Shown in pieces: positions 26,056-36,321 of a stretch of DNA of 64,000 nt. How positions within the stretch are numbered: the first letter of the stretch is position 1; each line of letters starts with the position of its first letter. The translations under genes and the position numbers were made by a program. The stretch comes from Euglena gracilis. Its lineage: Eukaryota; Euglenida; Euglenophyceae; Euglenales. The notes beneath the pieces are model-generated. The model worked only from the letters and a program-made list of their open reading frames with translations. It was not told the DNA's origin and searched no databases. The stretch is taken from contig CP154956.1 in NCBI GenBank assembly GCA_039621445.1, positions 29,704,667-29,768,666 on the forward strand, in the 5' to 3' direction.

Positions 26056-27129
26056 AAAAAAAAAAGCAGAAACAAAGAAAGGCAAAGAAACAGCAGGAAA
26101 GTCATCAACAGCAAACCATTCCTGTTTGGGTAACTTCAGCCACAATTCATTCATGCAAAAAAAAACTATGCGGTGTCGTCGGGATTTGTCGGGATTTGTA
26201 AGAATTTGTTGGGATTTGTTGCTGGGTTGCTTGTTGAGGACCACGACCTAAAAAGCAAATTTTGTGACTAATAAAGTTATAACCTTGGGTAAATGTCAGG
26301 TAACTTGGTTGACGGCCCAATCTGGTGTTTGGGGAAGAATCTCCCTCCCAGCCCCCGCTTTTCATTTGATGGTCCCCCCCCCTCCTCCAGGCCGGGGCCG
26401 GAAGGGCAAGGCAAAGCCTGCTGATGGTGAGGGGGCCAAACGGCTCATCCATGGGTAAGGGACACGTCGGACTTGGGCCGGAAGCAGGGGGCGGTGGCAG
26501 CCGTCGGCCAGCAGTAGGGGGGAAAAGGTGCAGGGTATTAAATGAGCAGGGAAGTGGGGGGGTCTGGACCCCGAAAGGGGGAATCAGACCCCCTCGCCCC
26601 ATGCGCAAAAAAAAAACTTCCTGCACGAAGACCTGGAAGAATTTTTTGGGTCTTGAGAAAGGACCAAAAATAACGTTTTTGCACACTTTTTTGAATAATC
26701 GGTCAAAATAAACCAAAATTTTTCATCTTACTTGGCGCGAAGCACCGGTAATTTTTTTGGGTTCCCAGGGGGGTCTCAACCCCCCCCCCCCCGGGCCCGA
26801 AGAGGGGAGGGGGGTGGTCTGGACTGGGTGGCCTGGGGGGGGGTTGACCCCTCTTCTCCGCAAAACCACTGCTCACTTGAAACCCCGGGCACAGCCCACA
26901 GGCCCAATCCCCCCCCTCCAACCCCAGCGGACTGCCCCTGCCAGGTGGGTTATCGTGGGAGGTGGCGAACGTGGGAGGTGGTGACACCGCGGCCGCAGCG
27001 CAACCAAAATTGGGCCGCGTTAGCGGCCGCAGCTGGCCGTGGTGCAACCTCCTTGGCTCCTGTGGCCTCGCACGTACCCCCGCCGCCCAGCTCAGCCCCC
27101 CCCCCCACTTGTGTAGAACAACCAACCGC

Positions 27130-30100
27130 CTGACGGATGGGGCCCACGGCTGGGGGAACGGGTTCAGCTTGGTCTCGCCCACCTTGGGGGTCGCCTTCGG
27201 GCTCAGCTTCTTTTCAGGGGCGGCGGCGGGGGCGCCCGGGGAGCCGTCCCGCTCCTTGCGGAAGGCGATGAGGAAGGAGCCCTGGTCGGGGGCCCGGCCC
27301 TGCCCAGGGTCGCCAGAAGGAACAGGCACCTTGGGGGGCCCCCACCCACCCCGGGGTTGCCACTTCTTGTGGGTCAGTTTTGGGGCCGAAAATGGAATAC
27401 TTTGGATTGGGTGCACCCCTTGGGGGACACCCAATCCGCCCAACAACCCTCCCTCCCCCCCCCCGGCTCAACCTTCAAAAAAATAGGCAAAAAACCCAGT
27501 TGTTGGAGTCACGGAGGAAGACATCTCATGCCTGGCTCCTCCTTTTTGAAATGCAGGTCCAGAAGTGGTATGTGGACTGCCTGGTGGGGGCCCAGAAGCT
27601 TTGGGCCGGCCCTGCCACTGGGCCCACCGCACGTCTGAAAGCCAACCTAGCACGGGAACGTTGGCCTTGACAAACAAATTGGGCAAAAAACATCCCCAGA
27701 GATCTCTTCAGCTCAGGTCGGGGGCGGGGCTGGAATGTGGATGTGTACCCGCCCCCACCCCCGGGCGCTGCCGCCTGACAGGTCAGGCGTTGCCGCCTGA
27801 CAGGTCAGGCGTTGCTGCCTGACAGGTCAGCGGGTGCAATTCCAGGACAAAAATTTTCCGGGGGGGCCTTTCAGTGTACTGCTCAACGTGACACGTCGGC
27901 CGGTACAAGCCCAGGTGGCACCTTTCGGGGGGAGGTGACCAATGTCCGGAAGTTGGAGTTGGGTTCCCCCCTCAGAAGTTGTCACCCCTGAGAGGTTGGA
28001 TGGACCCTTCCCCTGGGAGGGCGTCTGCTGGCCCCTGCAGGTTTGTCCGGCAATGTTTTCCTTTTGGCAGCAAATGGCTTTCACGGAAGAAACCTTTGGT
28101 CCGGCCAGAGCCCTCCACCACTGAGTGGCTTTCCAACAGCGTCATATCCACTCTGGGGTCCTTCTGCACAAAGGGGGGGTCCCTGGATGAGTGGCACCGC
28201 AGCATGGCCAAAGAAGGCCCAACCCCCTGGTCGAGGCACCCATTTGTCATCCCCATCAGATGCATGTTTTCGCAAAGTGGACAAAGCATCCTTGGGAGCA
28301 TCCCAGGATATTTTTTTGGGGTGAGAATACGTGAAAACCCTGTGTCACCTCGCCAAAGTGCTGGAGGCAGTAGACCCCTCGGGGAGGGGTCATTGGGACA
28401 TCCCAATGGCTTCGCACTATGGGAAATGGGTGGGCAAATTGGCACCCACCTCTGTGCTGCCAAACTTGTCACCTCCGCCCCCCCCCCCCATGACAACTTC
28501 CCAAGAGTCACAAAGAATATATTCCGGCGCTGCCCTGCGCGCCAGAGCCTGCAAAAATCACACTCCTTTTTAAAATTATTAAAAATTATAAAAAATCATA
28601 TTGCTTTTTTGCATTTTTGCATTCTTTTGTGAATTTTTAACATTTTTGTATTTTTAAGCAAAAACTGTTTCCTGGGTATTCAAAACAAGTCATAATCTTT
28701 CTTTTTTGGCGTTGCCTGCCAAATCAAATATCCTAGAGGCACCTGATAAACACCTTTGCCGAAGACCAAACCTGAGAGATATCTCTGAGAAAGATGATTG
28801 CGGGACACGTTAATAAACATTTTGTTTTCTTTGAACACGAAAAAGACTTTTTTGTTTTTACATGCAATTCAAATGAAAATGAAACCAAAATGAAAGAAAT
28901 AATAATGAAATAATAAACAAAATTTGTTCCTCTCCATTATTTCTCCAAGAAAAATCATTTCTTTTGTGGCGTGTGGGGGGGGAGATGCGTTGGGCGGGGC
29001 TGGGGGCATAAGTGAATGCGGTGCTGCTGCGGCGCAGGAAACGAACGAGGTCCCCGCGGTGCGGCAGGGTGTACTGCGACTTACCGCCGGGCCCCAGAGG
29101 GACATGGGGTGGTTCGGGAAGGGACCCACACAAAAAAGTTGACCATCTCGGGGAAGAGGCCCCTCCCTCGATCCAGGGATCCAACCATGGCACAAGGGGA
29201 AGGAATAAGGCAGGTGGGAGGCCCATGGCTCGGGGGGGGGGGGGCAGGTGCTGGCAGGACCCGGGGGGGGGGGGGCCAGCTGGCTGGCAGATGACTGGGC
29301 CAAAAACAGGCAAAAAACCCAAATCAGCTGTGTTGGGATTTTTCAGCCAATATTTTGAGCTGTAACTGCAAACCCCTCAAAAATGCCATTCTTGGCCCTT
29401 TTTGAACCCGTTTATTCAGTCCTTCTCCAGCCTACCCCACCTTTATTTCAGCAGATCCCCCCATAGGGGGTCTGCAGCCCCGCTGGCAGCTGCTGGCTGG
29501 AACAGATGGAGTTGACGGGGGGTGAACGAATGAGCCCGGCAACCCTTTTCTGGAAGGTTCTTTCCCCTATTTTCCAAACGGCACATGTTCTGCCTTTGAG
29601 TGGCAGGGTAAGGAACGCGGCTTCTGACCAAAGTGGTCCATCGCATGTACGAACATAGAACACCCCCCCCAACAGGGGCCTTCTGAAGCCAGAAGGTACC
29701 CCCTCCGCGGCCCGCCCGTCGCGGTCCGCGGGGTCCACCAGCGCGGGGTACGCCGCCATGAACTCGTCGAGGGTGCTGGTCCGGCCCTCGCGGGACGCGA
29801 GGTATGCCGCCAGCACCGCGGTGAAGTGCGCCTCCCACGCGCTGCGGGCGTCCTCCTCCTTGCGGTCGCCCGCCTCCCAGTCTGCGTGGTACAGCAGCCG
29901 CATGCGCCCAGGCTGAAATTGACCAACCCCCCCCCCCGGGGGGAGAGGGGCAGGGCAGAACGGGAAGGCCTGGTGGGGGGGGGTCGACCCCCCCCCACCC
30001 GCCACAGCATTTTCACCAATTTCGGCCAACGGGGACGTTGGCCGGGGAAATTTTTGAAATTTTTTTTGAAAAACAAACCCCCAATACATGATTTTTTGAT

Positions 30101-33100
30101 GGAAAACCACATTTTTTTCACAAAAAAAATCTCAAAATTTTCAGGTTAAAAATTGATAGTTTTTAGGAGGGGGTAAAAAAAAAACGAAGCTCAAAAAAAT
30201 GGACAAAATTTTGGCACAGTCCAATTTTACTGAGATTTTTTCTCTTGGATTTTTTTTGATTTTCAATGGCTTTTTTGCATCAAAAACCGCTCAAAATCAA
30301 AATTTCGAGAAAATGTTGATATTTTGGAAGGTGTGAAAAAATGGGGTTTTGGGGGGGTTTTGGGGGGGACCTCATGTTTGGGTCCCAAAATGGGTCAAAA
30401 AAACACCCGGCGCCGAAGGCACCGGGAAAAATTCTTGGGGTCCAAAAATTGGTGCCACCAGAACAACGGGAAGAGGTGGTGAGGGGGGGGGGTGGACTCC
30501 CACCCACCACCCTGGCCGCGAGGCCGTTTCCCGTTCTGCCCTGGGGAGGGGTCTCAGGGTGCCTTGGAGCGTCTTCCCAGGCAGGCACACCCCCGGGGTG
30601 GGGTCGGCACCGCCTTAAATTTCAGCCTGTATGCGCCACTTGCCCTCGTCCACAGAGAAGATGCTGAACACGTTGCTGGCCACCCCGTGCTCCAGCGTGT
30701 CCGGAGCGCCTGACCACCCCCGAGGGGCTCCGTGGTTTGGCTCAAACTGTTGCATTTCAAAGTTATCACTTCGATGCACGCAAAGCACAATTCACGACCC
30801 CCCCCCGTGTCCAACGACCGTTGGTGTCCACCTCTGATTCAGAGGAGGGCGGTTGCTAAAACAGGCAATCGTGACCTCCAACTGGTGGTGGGGGGGGTCG
30901 TTAGACAAGGTGGGAACCCAGGTCGATAAATAATTATTCACAAATAATTGGCAAGTCAGGCATATGGACATTTTGGGTTGTTTTGGCCCCTTTTTGGCTT
31001 TTTTTTGTGGCTTTCGTGGCTTTGGCCACTATTGACAATTTTTGCCCACTGCTGGCCATTTTTGCCAATCTTTGTAAATTTTTGCCAACTTTTTGGCAAC
31101 ATTTGACCGCAAATCTTGCACTATGTCCCACCGCTTTTTAGAAAATTTGGGCAATTTAAATATGTTTATCCATTTTGGGTACTTCATAACCATTTTTCAA
31201 GGCTATCGGCTTTGTTCTGGCACCATTTTTGGTGCCATATTTTGTGCAAAAAAAACCGAATGAATTCACACAATCATTTCCATATTTATAGAACCAACAT
31301 TGTATCCAAAAAGACCAGATCTGACCGGGGGGGGGGGTCGTTAGACACGCCCAGTCGTTGGACGGAGGGTAATAAAACTTAGGCAGCTGATCTCGCAATG
31401 ACATGTAGTTGTTGTTCCTTTGTGCAGTTGCGCAAAGGAACCGCTTTTTTGATGTCCCTATAAGTGAACACCTAAAACAACAACAAAAAAAGATATTTCA
31501 AGGTTTTATCCTGGAAAAATGAGCCGAAAAGTGCCCCTCACCCCCGGTCTTTTTGTTGAAAAATGAGGTGGAGTACTTTCTGCAAATGGATGTATTTGCT
31601 GGCTTCTTTGTGTTTTCTGGAGCCTTGTGAACACGCTGCCACGCTTTTTTGACAAACTCAGATATGCTTTACAAACACCTCGACTTTGTGGACACTCTGT
31701 TTCCACTCTCCTGCTATCTGCCCCTGTTAAAGCTTCAAAAAAATACATTTGGATCACAAATGAATCATTTGTATTGTAAGGAACCACTCAGTATGGGGAG
31801 GGTATCCAACACTGTAGGAACACAGGAGAGGTACCCCACATGTCCAACGACTGGCAACGTGTGTCCTCCAACCGGGGGGGGGAGGGGGTTGGACACGGGG
31901 TTTGTGCCCCAAAAGTGTCCTCCGACCGGGGGGGGGGGAGTGAGTTATTGACAAGGGGTAAAAAAAATCGGTGGTAACCAGGACCCCCCCAACAAAAGCC
32001 AATTTTCTGAAAATTGTTTCGCCAAAAAAATGCCAAATATGGCTTTTGGCAGTTTTTTTGGCGACTTTGGCCTCGAAATTTCTCGGCCTCGCGCTGGGCC
32101 AAAAGTTTGGCCAAATCTCCGAAAAGGTGTCCTCCGACCGGGGGGGGGGGGGGTCGTTGGACACAGGGGGGTAGTTGGACATGGGGGGGGTAATGACGCA
32201 ATTTCACAACATTGATTTCCCATCCCCACCTCCGTATAAAATGCTTCCTTTGCACAATTGCACAAAAGAACATCGTTTTTTGCTTCTGTGTGGGTGTCAC
32301 AGAAACCAAACGTAAATGGGATGATGTGGCCAACCAGCCGCAGAGGTCAACTAACAACTGGTGGAAAGCTCCTGGACCCTGTATCCCCTTCATCTAGTTC
32401 TGTAACAGTCTGGTTAAACCTGGAAAACACACTCCTTTCGCACCAGACTTCAAAAACTCCTACACAGTGCTTGCAGGCAATCAAAAAAGCAAACACAAAA
32501 GCGTGGCCTATCAATCACCCAACCGGAAATTCAGCAGATAAGACCCGGGGGTTTTGTGTACGTTTGTGTAATTTCTCATTTGCCGGGGGCCAATCTCAGG
32601 GGATTCACAACTCGGCGCCATGTTTCAGAGGACCAAAAATTTGGCCATTCCCCTGGGGTTCACCCCTAAAAAGGGGGCAAAATCCGCACATGGAGGGCCG
32701 GCTTGCAACCAGCAGTTCAAAAACCTGCACAAGGACGCAATCCCTAAAATTAAAAATGTCCTCCTTTGTGCAAATGCATAGAGAAACGCGAAAGAGCTTA
32801 CATGCGAGATCGGCCGCCTAAATATGTGCAACAAACAGACTTTGAACTGTTCAAAATGACAGGCGGGCAACCCACCAGGCCAGTTCGGAGGCCGGGGTGG
32901 GGCGGCGTTGCGCTCGATGAACCGCTTCCAGGCGCTGTGCTTGCTGCCCACCACCTCCTCGTACAACGCCGAGTGGCGGCTGCGGAACAGATTCTGAATC
33001 CGCTCCACTGCAGGCGGGGCCACTACGCCCCCCCCCCCGTCCCCTCCAACGTTCCCCCGTGCCACCCACCCTGACTCAACGCAACAACACACACCAAAAA

Positions 33101-33114
33101 CCTTCAATTGCTGT

Positions 33115-33163
<49 letters not shown>

Positions 33164-35564
33164 GTATATGAAGGAAAAAAAAGGACCAAAAGCATCAAAA
33201 AATATGACAAATGCAAAATGATGATCCCAATTTTTTTTGATCAGAAGGCAAAACCTAAAATTAGAAGACTGCGCCAACCTTGAAGGCGTCTGTTTCTGTC
33301 AAAGATTGGCATGAAATGCGAGACAAGAATTGGCCTTCCTGTGGCAGACCAGACTAAAACGAAAGAAAACTGCAGCGTCTGAGCGATATATGTTGACCTG
33401 CCAATCTGTCACCTCCCACCCCCCTTTTACCCACCCGCACGCGGCACACTTTCACTCGAGCCTCCCTCTGACTCAAACGGACATCATGCACCCCAGGGAC
33501 ACTTTGGATCACACCTTGGGGCACACACCAGTATGGCGGCTGCCGCCACACTATCTCGCGACTTCCCCTGTTTTCCTCTGCTCCTCCTCACCTACCTACG
33601 GTCTTGTATATAAATATTTTTCAAAAAACTTTGTTTTGTATGCTTTCAACTTGTTAGGCTGTGGTGCTGTGCTGGTGCTTGTCTCAGAGGATGGAGATAC
33701 CTCCCCCCCCCTTGTCCAACGACCACTAATGTTCGTCTCCGACCGGGGGGGCGGTCGCTAAAATGGCCAATGTTCGTCTCCGACCAGGGGGGGTGGTCGT
33801 TAGACAAGGGGGGTGGACCCCAAATCGGAGGAAAATTTACCATAGATAGGGGTATATGGCCATTTTCGGGCTGTTTTTGGCCATTTATGCTATTTCTTGA
33901 CTACGGTTGGCCACTTTTGGCCATTTTTGGACATTTTTGGGGCACTTTTGGGAATTTTTGGGCATTTTTGACCGCTTTTCGCCATGTTTGGTCGCTTTTG
34001 GCCACTTTTGGCAACTGTTGGCCAAACTTTGGCCCCCTTTGCCCATTTTTGGCCACTTTAGGCTGTTTTTGGCTACTTTTGGCCATTTTTGCCTTATTTT
34101 TGCTATTTTTGGCAACTTTTTGGGCATGTTTGGCCATCCTTTGGCCATTTTAGGCCATTTTGGGCTATTTTTGACTGTTTTTAGCCAAACTTTTAGCAAT
34201 TTTGGCCGAACCAACATCGTATACAAAAAGATCGTCTCTGACCGGGGGAGTGGTCGTTAGACAAGCCCGGTCGTTGGACAAGGGGGGGGGGGAGGTAATC
34301 ACCCCTGCCTCCGGGTGGACTGCTGGGATAATAGTTCTGTTTGTCATTGCAAGTGGGTGTGCCCACCACCACTACAGCCACACGTTCGCATGGAAACAAA
34401 AATGAAATGAATGGAATGGAATTAGTGCACACATTCGTACGACTCATTGGGCTGGAAAAGCCTTTCGCGCCGCAGCCCAGTGGACCCGGGCGGGACGCTG
34501 CCCTGGTATGGGTTGATGGTCGGGTCCTGCAGGTACTCCTCGATGAGCTTGGTGGCCTGCTGCTCCTCCTGCTCCGCGGAGGGGGCGTCCGCGGCGGCCG
34601 GGGTCAGGGAGTCCGCCGGAGGCAGGGCTGGACGGGAAGGCCTGGGCGGGGGTCGACCCCACCCCACCAACGTGGGACCGGCCAGCCCTGGCCGAGGGGC
34701 CGGCGGGGGGCATGAAGCCCCCGGGGAGGGACATGGGGTACGGCACCATCGGCGGCGGGAAGAACGGCGTGTGGGGCCACGCCCCGGGGTCGAGATGGGG
34801 GGGGGGGCACTCGACTCCAGTCAGGCTTTTGCTTAAGGACCCCCGGGGGGGGGGGGGGGACTGGCTAGCCAATCGGCTAGACACTGGAAAAAGTGGACTA
34901 GCTAGACCCCCCCTCCCCCCCCGGGGGGGGGGGGGGGGGCCGGGGGGCCCCCGGACTGGAAAAAAAATTTCCTCCGGCGCACAGCGCCGGAGGAAAAATG
35001 AGGTTTTTAACAGGTTTTTGGCTGATTTTGTTCCAAAAATTCCCAAAAATGGCCAAAAACGGGCATTTTGGGCCATTTTTGGGGGTCCCAAAAAAAATTT
35101 TCGGCGCTTCGCGCCGGTCACTGGAAAAAAATTTTCCACTAGCTAGCCCTGCTAGCAGACCCCCCCCCGGGGGGGGGGGTCTGCTAGAAAACCCACTAGC
35201 CAAATTTGGACTAGCTGCAGTCCAACCCCCCCCCGGGGGGGGGGTACTGCAATCCCTTAAGCAAAAGCCTGACTCCAGTCGTCGGGGAAACAGTGGCGGC
35301 CAGCCAGCCGCCAAATGCGTGCCCCACTCCGGGGCTTCGGGGCTGTTTCGGGGCCGACGGGGCCCGGGGCGTGGGCGGTAGAACGGGACGAACTGGCCGG
35401 GGACGAAGTAGCCAGGCAGCATCTGCTCCGCGAAGGGCTCCTTCAGCTCGTCGGCCGGCAGGAACACCGCCGGCGACGCCTGCACCCCGAAGTAGGGGAC
35501 GCCCTTTGAGTTGGGGGAGGACAGGGGCTCCTCCTTCGGCGGTCGCAGAGGGACCCCGTAGTGG
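27130..35564 (-). CDS. Duplicated-module protein, downstream module (unknown function)
   Basis: Exons read on the minus strand: 35564-35371; 34772-34691; 34614-34489; 33006-32907; 30671-30630; 29900 to about 29701; about 29088-29035; 27299-27130. The first encodes a Pro-rich stretch (HYGVPLRPPKEEPLSS ... GYFVPGQFVPFYRP), the next FFPPPMVPYPM. Then comes the shared module: LIEEYLQDPTINPYQGS; ERIQNLF; VVGSKHSAWKRFIERN; FSIFSVDEGKWR; LLYHADWEAGDR; LDEFMAAYPALVD; YTLPHRGDLVRFL; PDQGSFLIAFRKE. The order matches the upstream copy. The SAWKxFIxRN...FSVxEGKWRMRL part resembles a small winged-helix fold, but I do not recognise the family. Most introns here are nonconventional, and only their removal keeps the frame. 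Whether this is the 3' half of one long gene or a separate tandem duplicate is unresolved, and no stop codon was found. Confidence 0.62.
27765..27830. repeat. Three 22-bp tandem repeats
   Basis: The unit GCGTTGCCGCCTGACAGGTC plus AG is repeated three times with two substitutions, inside an intron of the duplicated-module gene. The unit contains the inverted pair CCTGACAGGTCAGG. Confidence 0.85.
29901..30629 (-). other. Nonconventional intron with a nested MITE
   Basis: The intron body (29909-30629) starts CAGGCTGAAATTT and ends AATTTCAGCCTG on the minus strand, a 12-bp inverted repeat. Flanks GGCGCATA and GGCGCATG form an 8-bp duplication. Splicing that keeps one duplicate gives KWR(I/M)RLLYHADW; the paralogous exon at 38.0 kb reads KWRMRLL without an intron at this point. 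No GT-AG option exists within the repeat. A family B element fills most of the intron. Confidence 0.82.
29951..30543. mobile_element. Family B MITE-like element, copy 2
   Basis: The 593-bp element runs from CAGGGCAGAACGGGAAGG to CCCGTTCTGCCCTG, flanked by GAGAGGGG (29943-29950) and GGGAGGGG (30544-30551), 7 of 8 identical. It aligns along its length with 6670-7261. Confidence 0.85.
30797..31372. mobile_element. Family F inverted-repeat element, copy 1
   Basis: Ends are CCGTGTCCAACGACCGTTGG and GTCGTTGGACGGAGGGT. It contains GGGGTCGTTAGACAAGG, a TTTTTGGCC-rich core and ACCAACATTGTATCCAAAAA, each in the same order as in 33698-34297. No ORF. Confidence 0.65.
31373..31827. other. Intron DNA between family F copies
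   Basis: AT-rich sequence with no exon or repeat I can support. It lies inside the long intron between exons 33006-32907 and 30671-30630. Confidence 0.4.
31828..32195. mobile_element. Family F element, short divergent copy 3
   Basis: TGTCCAACGACTGGCAACG near 31839, two TGTCCTCCGACCGGGGGGG words (31916 and 32128) and GTCGTTGGACACAGGG near 32153 reproduce the family F ends in facing orientation. Confidence 0.5.
32196..32906. other. Intron DNA
   Basis: No exon seen. It contains GGCCGCCTAAATATG near 32811, one of several scattered TTAGGCGGCC-type words. Confidence 0.4.
33111..33170. repeat. (TA)n microsatellite
   Basis: Roughly 55 bp of TA repeats with a few TG/TT interruptions. Confidence 0.9.
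33698..34297. mobile_element. Family F inverted-repeat element, copy 2
   Basis: The 600-bp element begins TACCTCCCCCCCCCTTGTCC and ends with the matching inverse (GGACAAGGGG ... GGAGGTA). Internal GTCTCCGACCGGGGGGG and GGTCGTTAGACAAG boxes flank a core of TTTTTGGCCA words (33850-34205). It lies in the intron between exons 34614-34489 and 33006-32907. Confidence 0.7.
34623..34690 (-). mobile_element. 68-bp mini family B element serving as an intron
   Basis: On the plus strand it reads CAGGGCTGGACGGGAAGGCC at the left and GGCCAGCCCTG at the right. The first about 40 nt match the start of family B, including ACGGGAAGGCCTGG and GGTCGACCCC; the rest of the element is missing. Flanks CCCTCGGC and CCTCCGGC agree at 6 of 8. 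Removal joins MPPAGPSA to DSLTPAAADAPSAE in frame; the unspliced frame runs into an unrelated reading. Neither border is GT-AG or GC-AG. Confidence 0.8.
34773..35370 (-). other. Nonconventional intron containing a family A copy
   Basis: On the minus strand the intron starts GCCCCGGGCCCC and, 8 nt before exon 34772, has the complement GACCCCGGGGC. Taking the exons at 35371 and 34772 joins FYRP to HTPFFPPPMVPYPM in frame. A perfect family A element (34822-35271) sits inside. The duplication itself is decayed (4 of 8). Confidence 0.6.
34822..35271. mobile_element. Family A MITE-like element, copy 3
   Basis: The 450-bp element has ends CAGGCTTTTGCTTAAGGA and CCCTTAAGCAAAAGCCTG and a perfect 8-bp duplication ACTCCAGT (34814-34821 and 35272-35279). 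It lies inside an intron of the duplicated-module gene. Confidence 0.9.
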
Positions 35565-35599
35565 CTGAGTGGTGTGTTGCTGCACACATCCATGTGGGT

Positions 35600-35945
35600 A
35601 AGAACCGGGGGGGGGGGGGGGATGCTTGTTTTGCCAAAAGATGGGTAAGGACCAGGGGGGTGGTGCTCAGACAAGGGGGAAAAATTTGACTGCAAAAAAA
35701 ATCCGGCGCTTTGCGCCGAAAAGGAAAATTTCTGCTTATTTTGGAGGTCAACTGTTGAACTTACACACATTTGGATGCAGAAATCAACAATACCGCACCA
35801 AATCAGGTCTCAGAAATTGCAGAAATTTCGAAATTTTTGAGAAATGTCTCTTAAAAATGCACACAAAAAAAACCTCCCCGTGACAATCACCTTTAAAAAG
35901 ATGGGTAAGAACCGGGGGGGGGGGTGCTTAGACAAGGACAAGGGG
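35600..35945. mobile_element. Family G repeat, copy 2
   Basis: It is bounded by AAGATGGGTAAGGACCAGG (about 35639) and AAGATGGGTAAGAACCGG (about 35898), with GCTTAGACAAGG at the end. The middle carries a CGGCGCTTTGCGCCG hairpin. It parallels 24265-24600. Confidence 0.6.
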
Positions 35946-35977
35946 GGGGGGTACACACACATGTACACATGCATTGC

Positions 35978-36060
35978 ATCCATCCATCCATACATCCATC
36001 CATCCATCCATCCATCCATCCATCCATCCATCCATCCATCCATCCATCCATCCATCCATT
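35978..36060. repeat. (CATC)n microsatellite
   Basis: About 20 CATC units with one CATACATC interruption, in the gap between the two module copies. Confidence 0.95.
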
Positions 36061-36321
36061 CATACAGACATGCATGCATATGTGTTTGTGCATGTGCATG
36101 TGTGTCGCGCACAAACTAACACCACCACGCTGCGCTTGTGTGCGCTCATATACACCACGAAATTTCTATGGGTGGAGGGACATTCCCACCCGGGGAGGGG
36201 GCAACCAGCCAGCCAGCCAGCCAGCCAGCACAATACAGCGCCAACACAAACAGACATGTGTGGTGATTACTGCACAGTGTCTGCAGGCAAGCGGCTGGTG
36301 CTGTTGGGCCCTCCTGGCCAC

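Larger units (their letters stand above)
21601..27129. other. Gene-poor region downstream of the duplicated-module gene
   Basis: I could not support any exon. It contains the CTCGAACG block, a family G element and TTTTGGCCAC words, listed separately. If the large gene continues past 27130, its remaining exons would lie here. Confidence 0.4.

Noticed and set aside
34898-35271. Coding potential across family A elements (several overlapping frames)
   Set aside because: The same frames recur in every copy with homopolymer-driven shifts; the element is non-coding.
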